DNA from: Oscillospiraceae bacterium
GTDB lineage: Bacteria > Bacillota > Clostridia > Saccharofermentanales > Fastidiosipilaceae
Reading direction: 5' to 3'
Assembly (NCBI GenBank): GCA_029983685.1
Contig: JASBZA010000007.1
Span: 32,096-96,095 of the forward strand
DNA: 64,000 bases
Positions 58,638 through 64,000 of this stretch are shown piece by piece (within the stretch, counting starts at the first letter, position 1; every line of letters starts with the position of its first letter). The position numbers and the translations under genes are program-made. The notes below the pieces were generated by a model. That model did no database searches. It was not told where the DNA came from and was given only the letters and a program-made list of their open reading frames with translations.

Positions 58638-59969
58638 ATGAAAGAACGTATTATTCAATTTGGTGAAGGCAATTTCCTTCGCGCCTTTGTAGACTATTTT
58701 ATTGATGTCATGAACAAGAAAGACCTCTTTGACGGCAAGGTCGTCGTAGTCCAGCCTTTGGAAAACGGTATGGTTTCTAAGCTTAACGACCAGGAAGGCA
58801 AATACCATCTCTTCTTAAGAGGGGTAGAGAAGGGTGAAAAGGTCGATTCTATGGAGCTTATCGAGTCCATTTCACGCGGCATTGATGCTTATAAGGACTT
58901 CGATGCTTACCTGGCTCTAGCTGAGAATCCCGACATGCGCTTTATCGTATCCAACACGACCGAAGCGGGTATCGAATATATCGGAACGGAAAAGCAAGAT
59001 GACCGCCCGGCCAAGTCTTTCCCGGCCAAAGTCACACAGCTTTTGGCCAAGCGTTTCGAACTGGGCTTGCCGGGCTTTATCTTCTTGCCCTGTGAATTGA
59101 TTGACGACAACGCTTTCTACCTCAAAAAGTACATCCTCCAATACGCCGACCTCTGGGAATTAGGCGATGATTTCAAGACTTGGATTGAAGAAGAGAATGT
59201 CTTTTGTAATACTTTGGTCGACCGTATCACGACCGGATATCCCAGAGACCAGCTAGCTGAATTTGAAGATAGAGTAATTTTCTCAGACCAGTTGATAGAT
59301 ACAGCAGAGGCTTTCTATCTCTGGGTTATCGAGGGTGACCATGAGGATGAATTACCCTTACAAAAGGCCGGTCTCAACGTAGTATGGACCCCCGATGTAA
59401 AGCCTTATAAGAAACGTAAGGTTCGTATACTGAACGGCGGCCATACCTCCATGGTAACCGGTGCCCTTCTTTACGGCATGGAAACCGTAGGCCAGTGTAT
59501 GGAAAACAGCCTGGTCAGACCCTATCTGGATCATGTCCTCTTCGAAGAAGTGGTACCTACCTTGGGCAGCAACCCGGAAGATATCCAGTTTGCCAAGGAC
59601 GTGGAAGAGCGTTTTGAGAACCCCTTTGTCCACCATCGTCTGGACTCCATTGTCCTCAATACCGTATCCAAGTTTGAGACTCGTGTCTTGCCGACCATAC
59701 TGGAGCATAAGGAGCAATTCGGCACCTACCCCAAGGGCCTGGTCATGTCCCTGGCTTCGCTCATTGCTTTCTACAGAACCGACCAGGTCAAAGACATGCC
59801 GGAAGTTGTGGACTTCATGAAGGAGGCTTCGATCGACGCTATTCTGACCAAAACCGACTACTGGAAGGTCAACTTGTCCGACATGAAGGATATGGTCGAG
59901 TATTACTACAAACTTATTCAGGAAGAAGGTATGGAAAAGGCTTATCAAGACGTTTTAGGCCAAGCTTAA
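58638..59969 (+). CDS. uxaB: Tagaturonate reductase (altronate oxidoreductase)
   Basis: A 443-residue polyol/mannonate dehydrogenase family enzyme. The N-terminal IIQFGEGNFLRAFVDY is the dinucleotide-binding start, with VSNTTEAGI, FLPCELIDDN, and KVRILNGGHTSMV containing the catalytic Lys/Asn/His region. It reduces D-tagaturonate to D-altronate with NADH. It is slightly shorter at the N-terminus than the ~480-residue B. subtilis protein. The order uxaC-uxaB-uxaA supports the altronate rather than mannonate branch. Confidence 0.93.
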   Translation: MKERIIQFGEGNFLRAFVDYFIDVMNKKDLFDGKVVVVQPLENGMVSKLNDQEGKYHLFLRGVEKGEKVDSMELIESISRGIDAYKDFDAYLALAENPDMRFIVSNTTEAGIEYIGTEKQDDRPAKSFPAKVTQLLAKRFELGLPGFIFLPCELIDDNAFYLKKYILQYADLWELGDDFKTWIEEENVFCNTLVDRITTGYPRDQLAEFEDRVIFSDQLIDTAEAFYLWVIEGDHEDELPLQKAGLNVVWTPDVKPYKKRKVRILNGGHTSMVTGALLYGMETVGQCMENSLVRPYLDHVLFEEVVPTLGSNPEDIQFAKDVEERFENPFVHHRLDSIVLNTVSKFETRVLPTILEHKEQFGTYPKGLVMSLASLIAFYRTDQVKDMPEVVDFMKEASIDAILTKTDYWKVNLSDMKDMVEYYYKLIQEEGMEKAYQDVLGQA

Positions 59970-59981
59970 AAGAGGTGACCG

Positions 59982-61469
59982 ATGAAAGAATTTATCAGAA
60001 TTAACCCCAAAGACGTGGTGGCCGTGGCCCTTACGGACCTTAAAGCCGGGCATGCGATTCATTTGGACGGCATGGAGCCTTTTGAGTTGAAAGAAGACAT
60101 TCCCAAGGGCCATAAGTTTGCCTTGGAAGATCTCAAAGAAGGAGCCCCCGTCATCAAGTACGGTATGCCTATAGGTTTTTTGACCCGGGCTGTGAAGCAA
60201 GGTGAACATGTCCACACTCATAATGTGAAAACAGGTCTGCAGGACCTTATCAGCTATTCTTATGATAAGGAAAGCATCCCTGCTGTGGAAAAGCCTCACA
60301 GAAGCTTTATGGGCTACAGAAGACCCGACGGTAAGGTGGGTGTCCGCAACGAAATTTGGATTCTACCTACTGTAGGCTGTGTCAACAACATCATCCAGCA
60401 GGTCGCCGAAAAGTCCAAACACTTAATCGGCGGCAGTTTGGAAAACATCGTGGCTTTCCCGCATCCTTACGGTTGCTCGCAGATGGGAGATGACCAGGAA
60501 GTGACTCGTAAGGCTTTGGCCGCCTTGGCCAAACACCCCAACTGCGGGGGTGTTCTCCTCATGGGGCTGGGCTGTGAAAACTCCAACCTCAAGGTCATGG
60601 AGCCTTACTTGGAAGGGATTGACCCTAAGAAGATTCGGACGCTGATTGCACAGGAAGTGCATGATGAATTCGTGTCTGCCATGGAATTGGTTGAAGAGCT
60701 AGCTGATTATGCCAAGTCTTTTGAAAGAGAAGAAGTGGATTCTTCTGAACTTATTGTTGGACTTAAGTGCGGAGGATCGGATGGTCTGTCCGGCATTACG
60801 GCCAATCCTTTGGTAGGCCATTTCTCGGATTACCTGGTAGCTAGAGGCGGGACGACTATCCTGACCGAGGTACCTGAAATGTTCGGTGCGGAGCAGATCT
60901 TGATGAATCGGGCCGATAATGAAGAAATCTATGAAGATACCGTTTCTTTGATTAACGACTTCAAGCAGTACTTCATCGACCATGACCAGGAGATTTACGA
61001 GAACCCTTCACCCGGCAATAAGGCAGGGGGGATTACCACCCTGGAAGACAAGTCTCTGGGCTGTATCCAAAAGGCCGGCTACTCGCAGATTTACGGTGTC
61101 CTGGACTACGGTGAACCCGTACAGCATAAGGGTTTAAACCTCTTACAGGCTCCGGGCAACGACTTGGTGGCTTCGACTGCTTTGGTCCTTTCGGGTGCAC
61201 AGATTGTGCTCTTTACGACCGGCAGGGGCACACCCTTTGCTTCGCCTGTGCCGACCATTAAGATTTCGTCCAATACGGGTATCTATGATCTGAAACGGAA
61301 CTGGATTGACTTTGATGCCGGAAGACTTTTGGAAGCGGATGAAAATATGGACAGTCTGGGTGAGGACTTCGCGGACTATATCTTCAAAGTCGCTTCGGGC
61401 GAGAAGGTTAATGCCGAGAAAAACGGTTTCCACGACATGGCGATTTTTAAGACCGGTGTGACACTCTAA
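59982..61469 (+). CDS. uxaA: Altronate dehydratase
   Basis: A 495-residue UxaA with both usual parts: an N-terminal SAF domain (about 1-95, with the metal-site histidines in KQGEHVHTHNVKTG) and the large C-terminal dehydratase domain (FMGYRRPDGKVGVRNEIWILPTVGCVN; FPHPYGCSQMGDD; GGITTLEDKSLGCIQKAG). It dehydrates D-altronate to 2-keto-3-deoxygluconate. An AGAGGTG site precedes the ATG. A terminator follows. The kinase and aldolase needed next are not in the window. Confidence 0.96.
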   Translation: MKEFIRINPKDVVAVALTDLKAGHAIHLDGMEPFELKEDIPKGHKFALEDLKEGAPVIKYGMPIGFLTRAVKQGEHVHTHNVKTGLQDLISYSYDKESIPAVEKPHRSFMGYRRPDGKVGVRNEIWILPTVGCVNNIIQQVAEKSKHLIGGSLENIVAFPHPYGCSQMGDDQEVTRKALAALAKHPNCGGVLLMGLGCENSNLKVMEPYLEGIDPKKIRTLIAQEVHDEFVSAMELVEELADYAKSFEREEVDSSELIVGLKCGGSDGLSGITANPLVGHFSDYLVARGGTTILTEVPEMFGAEQILMNRADNEEIYEDTVSLINDFKQYFIDHDQEIYENPSPGNKAGGITTLEDKSLGCIQKAGYSQIYGVLDYGEPVQHKGLNLLQAPGNDLVASTALVLSGAQIVLFTTGRGTPFASPVPTIKISSNTGIYDLKRNWIDFDAGRLLEADENMDSLGEDFADYIFKVASGEKVNAEKNGFHDMAIFKTGVTL

Positions 61470-61494
61470 ATTTAGGGAAGTTTTCATAGAAACT

Positions 61495-61534
61495 AAAAAG
61501 GCAGGTGACTTCATTTGGGTCACTTGCCTTTTTT
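61495..61534. terminator. Bidirectional terminator between uxaA and the MATE gene
   Basis: AAAAAGGCAGGTGAC (61495-61509) pairs with GTCACTTGCCTTTTT. The A-run on one side and T-run on the other let it end transcription from both converging genes. Confidence 0.88.
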
Positions 61535-61559
61535 CTTGCTTGGATATTTCTACCAGCCC

Positions 61560-62921
61560 TTATAACTTCTTGGCTTTATGGAAGTCATACGTTAGGAAAC
61601 GCCAACCTAGGGCAATGCAGCGTGAAAACTGGTCAGCAACCACACCGAACCAGATGCCCTTAAGACCCCAACCTAATTTAGAGACCAGGACATAGGTAAC
61701 AAAGGTGCGGATGATACCGACGGATACCAAGGAGACAATATTGTTATAGCGTAAGTCTCCGGCGGCCTGTAGAGCGCCGCTGTTGATGACTTGAGAAACC
61801 TGGAAGACCACTACGACCATGATGAAGTAGGTAATCATACGGCCGACAGAGTTAAGATCGGCTGGTTGGTCGCTGCGGAAGAATAGTATGAAGATATCCT
61901 CCCCAAACAGCAGCATGACGATGGCCAGGATAAAGGAGAGGATAAAGCCGATGACTTGGGCAATCTTGCCGTAACGCTTGGCCAGGTCCGGCAAACCGGC
62001 TCCCAGGCTCTGGCCGGTCAGGCTGACCGTGGCAATACGAAGGCCGTCACCGAAAGCAAAGCCTAAACTCAATAAATTCATGCCGACCATGTGTATAGCA
62101 AAATCATCGGTACCAAGTTTGGCAGCCATAACAGCGGTTACCATAAAACCGATGCGGAAACCGATAAATTGAATCAAAGTAGTATTCTGAAATTTAATAA
62201 GGGCCTTGGCCGTTTTCCAAGTCGGGCGAATCTTTTCTAACTTAATATAAGGGACACTAATAAAAGCATCAGGATTCATGACTGCAATAATACATACGAT
62301 TAAAGATACGACAGTACTAAGGACCGTAGCTACGGCAGCACCGGTTACACCCAGAGCAGGAAAGCCCCAGCGACCCTTAATAAGAACGAAGTTGCAAGAT
62401 ATATTGATTATGGTGCCGATGACGTTGGAGGTCATGGCTACTCTTGTATTGCCGATACCACGCAAGGCCGAGTTAATCAACATGGTCATAACGTTAAAGA
62501 ACATGCCACCCATAACGATTTTGAAGTAAGACGTGGCGGTTTCATGTGTATCGGCATTACTGCCGACCAAACGCATAAGGTCATCGGCGAAATAGACGAA
62601 AACAATAGAAAGCATAACGGTCAAGATGAGGGCGTAGATGATAGAAGTGATAAAGACGTCATTGGCGCCATTCTTGTCTTCCTGGCCCTTACGTCTGGCA
62701 GAGAAGGCGGCGACCGCCGTATTGAGACAAAAGAACAAGGTTAAACCCAAAAACTTCGGCTGGTTCGTTAGGCCGATGGACGAAATAGCATAGGGACCTA
62801 GTTCAGAAACCATAATCGTATCAATAATACCGGCCATAGTTACAAAGAAACTTTCTACCATAGCCGGCCAAGCGACTTTAAGTGTATTTTTTACGGGATT
62901 TTGTGTTAATTCTGTATACAT
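61560..62921 (-). CDS. MATE family efflux transporter
   Basis: A 453-residue membrane protein with twelve helices in two six-helix halves, typical of MATE antiporters (AWPAMVESFFVTMAGIIDTIMVSELG at the start; NSALRGIGNTRVAMTSNVIG; GLRIATVSLTGQSLGAG). These export cationic drugs or metabolites using a sodium or proton gradient; the substrate cannot be told. The frame is open to a TTG at 62948, but an AGAGGAAG site 7 bases before the ATG at 62921 sets the start. It is divergent from the lipid kinase gene. Confidence 0.93.
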   Translation of the reverse strand: MYTELTQNPVKNTLKVAWPAMVESFFVTMAGIIDTIMVSELGPYAISSIGLTNQPKFLGLTLFFCLNTAVAAFSARRKGQEDKNGANDVFITSIIYALILTVMLSIVFVYFADDLMRLVGSNADTHETATSYFKIVMGGMFFNVMTMLINSALRGIGNTRVAMTSNVIGTIINISCNFVLIKGRWGFPALGVTGAAVATVLSTVVSLIVCIIAVMNPDAFISVPYIKLEKIRPTWKTAKALIKFQNTTLIQFIGFRIGFMVTAVMAAKLGTDDFAIHMVGMNLLSLGFAFGDGLRIATVSLTGQSLGAGLPDLAKRYGKIAQVIGFILSFILAIVMLLFGEDIFILFFRSDQPADLNSVGRMITYFIMVVVVFQVSQVINSGALQAAGDLRYNNIVSLVSVGIIRTFVTYVLVSKLGWGLKGIWFGVVADQFSRCIALGWRFLTYDFHKAKKL

Positions 62922-62966
62922 GAAAGTACTTCCTCTATCTTGAGACAATTACGATTAAGTATAGAC

Positions 62967-62972
62967 TATAAT
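62967..62972 (+). promoter_or_regulatory. -10 element for the lipid kinase gene
   Basis: A perfect TATAAT lies 28 bases before the ATG in the 78-base divergent gap. The -35 region is weak (GACAAT at 62944-62949, 17-base spacing). Confidence 0.5.
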
Positions 62973-62999
62973 ATAGAAAAATTCACATAAAGGACCAAA

Positions 63000-63938
63000 A
63001 TGAAAGACTTTGCCATACGCTTTATTATCAGTGCCAAATCCGGAAGTTATGAGGATAAGACACTTTTCGAAAAGATTGTAAAAGACGTTTTTAATTCGTA
63101 CTCCTTGCCGGATATACAATACAGTCGACATGAAAATCATGTTTCTGATTTGGCCAAAGAATGGGCCACACTTCACGGAGCTAATGGTATTGTTTATATC
63201 ATGGGAGGGGACGGGGCGGCCAGCGAAGTCGCCGGAGCCCTCTACGGAACTGAGACGGCCATGGGCCTGATTCCTTTGGGAACCGGCAATGATTTTGCCA
63301 GACACTTATACGGTACCAAGCTCCTTAGTAAGACACAGATCATAGACCTTGTGAAAAAAACTCCACAACCTCATATGGGGAAAATTGATCTCATGCGCTT
63401 TAACGGTATTTATTCTCTGAATGTTATTTCCATGGGTTATGACACTGTGGTTTTGGATCAAGCTTATAAATTTTTGGACAAATGGAAAGGTTTAGGAAGC
63501 TTGGCTTATCCTTTGGCTGTTTTGAGAACACTCTTTAGAAAGAAATCCTACCGTATTGCCTATGACTTAGAAAATAAAGAAGGCCTTGTAATGAAAGGGG
63601 AGACCGATGCGTCACTTCTGGTCCTGGCCAACGGAGCATACTACGGGTCGGGCTTTCATCCCACACCTTGGGCCTTTACAGATGATGGATTGGGAGAGTT
63701 TCTGGTCGCCGAACATTTGAGCCTTACAGAATTCTTACCTTTAATTAATAAATATAAAAAGGGGACTCACATGCCTCACCCTAAGCTTCATGCTTTTTCT
63801 TTTTCTAAAGGGCAGATTAGAAGTTTGGAAGACCGGCCTATTTTAGCTAATTATGACGGAAGAATCTTTGAGATGGCTACCATGGATATAGAGATGATTC
63901 CAAGAGCTCTAAACTTCGCTTTCCTTAAGAGAGATTAA
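63000..63938 (+). CDS. Diacylglycerol kinase-family lipid kinase
   Basis: A 312-residue protein of the DagK/YegS/BmrU family. The nucleotide-binding motif GGDGAASEVAGAL is near residue 70, followed by GLIPLGTGNDFARHL; a C-terminal beta-sandwich with YYGSGFHPTPWAFTDDG follows. Such enzymes phosphorylate diacylglycerol or other lipids at the membrane. The ribosome site is AAAGGACC. It could alternatively act on undecaprenol-like lipids or sphingoid bases. Confidence 0.92.
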   Translation: MKDFAIRFIISAKSGSYEDKTLFEKIVKDVFNSYSLPDIQYSRHENHVSDLAKEWATLHGANGIVYIMGGDGAASEVAGALYGTETAMGLIPLGTGNDFARHLYGTKLLSKTQIIDLVKKTPQPHMGKIDLMRFNGIYSLNVISMGYDTVVLDQAYKFLDKWKGLGSLAYPLAVLRTLFRKKSYRIAYDLENKEGLVMKGETDASLLVLANGAYYGSGFHPTPWAFTDDGLGEFLVAEHLSLTEFLPLINKYKKGTHMPHPKLHAFSFSKGQIRSLEDRPILANYDGRIFEMATMDIEMIPRALNFAFLKRD

Positions 63939-63960
63939 ATTTACGAGTCCAGCGGTAAAT

Positions 63961-63976
63961 AGTCAATAGACTTTTT
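63961..63976 (+). terminator. Small terminator candidate after the lipid kinase
   Basis: AGTC-AATA-GACT followed by five T residues, preceded by an ATTTAC/GTAAAT stem (63939-63944/63955-63960). The stems are short, so the call is weak. Confidence 0.35.
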
Positions 63977-64000
63977 ACATAGAAAGAACCTTGAAAACTG

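Noticed and set aside
59358..59948. 196-codon frame on the minus strand
   Set aside because: It is antisense to uxaB, with no ribosome site or motif.
1..64000. Mobile elements, prophage, CRISPR arrays, tRNA genes
   Set aside because: No transposase, integrase, phage structural gene, regular direct repeats or tRNA-like cloverleaf was recognised on either strand.

Overview
The window is bacterial DNA of moderate GC content, read almost entirely on the + strand. It most likely comes from an anaerobic, pectin-using member of the Clostridia (Firmicutes). Reasons: the S10-spc-alpha ribosomal gene order running into ECF-transporter genes and truA; a zinc-type S14; strong AGGAGG-like ribosome binding sites; lipoproteins with Gram-positive-style lipoboxes; an Lpl-type sugar ABC transporter without its own ATPase; and ftsEX followed by a PcsB/EnvC-like M23 protein. 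No mobile element, phage gene, tRNA or CRISPR array was seen. Genus and species cannot be named from the sequence alone.

Layout. (1) 1-7.9 kb: cell division and envelope genes (PucR/CdaR-type regulator, ftsE, ftsX, M23 murein hydrolase activator, S41 protease), then a methyltransferase and hslO. (2) 7.95-24.3 kb: a long ribosomal superoperon, rpsJ to secY, then adk-map-infA-rpmJ-rpsM-rpsK-rpsD-rpoA-rplQ. A strong promoter and a roughly 265-nt highly structured leader precede rpsJ. A second structured leader with two mutually exclusive folds precedes rpsM. (3) 24.3-32.5 kb: a fused double-ATPase EcfA, ecfT, truA, pncB, a single gene encoding a cyclophilin fused to methionyl-tRNA synthetase, and tatD. 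(4) 32.6-36.7 kb: an envelope acylation module (SGNH-like lipoprotein, DUF4358 lipoprotein, MBOAT acyltransferase, DHHW protein). (5) 36.7-61.5 kb: a pectin/rhamnogalacturonan locus. (6) 61.5-64 kb: MATE transporter and a lipid kinase; the last bases resemble a Firmicutes rRNA leader box.

How the pectin locus appears to work (inference from families). Oligosaccharides enter through the LplB/YtcP-like permeases and the lipoprotein binding protein. The degradative enzymes lack signal peptides and so should act in the cytoplasm: CE8 pectin methylesterase, CE12 acetylesterase, two GH43 enzymes (one with an ankyrin-repeat N-terminus), a PL9-like lyase, a GH105 unsaturated glucuronyl/galacturonyl hydrolase and a GH28 polygalacturonase. 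Galacturonate then passes through uxaC, uxaB and uxaA to 2-keto-3-deoxygluconate; the following kinase and aldolase are not in the window. A LacI-family regulator sits at the head of the locus, and LacI/CcpA-type operators with a shared GCAAACG core lie in front of the transporter and GH105 genes, with a weaker match at the CE8 gene.

Start codons were moved from the longest possible reading frame where a Shine-Dalgarno sequence decides the matter (rplC, rpsM, ecfA, the DHHW gene, CE8, the first permease, CE12, the serine hydrolase, the TIM-barrel isomerase, uxaC, MATE). All family calls rest on reading motifs by eye; no database search was run.
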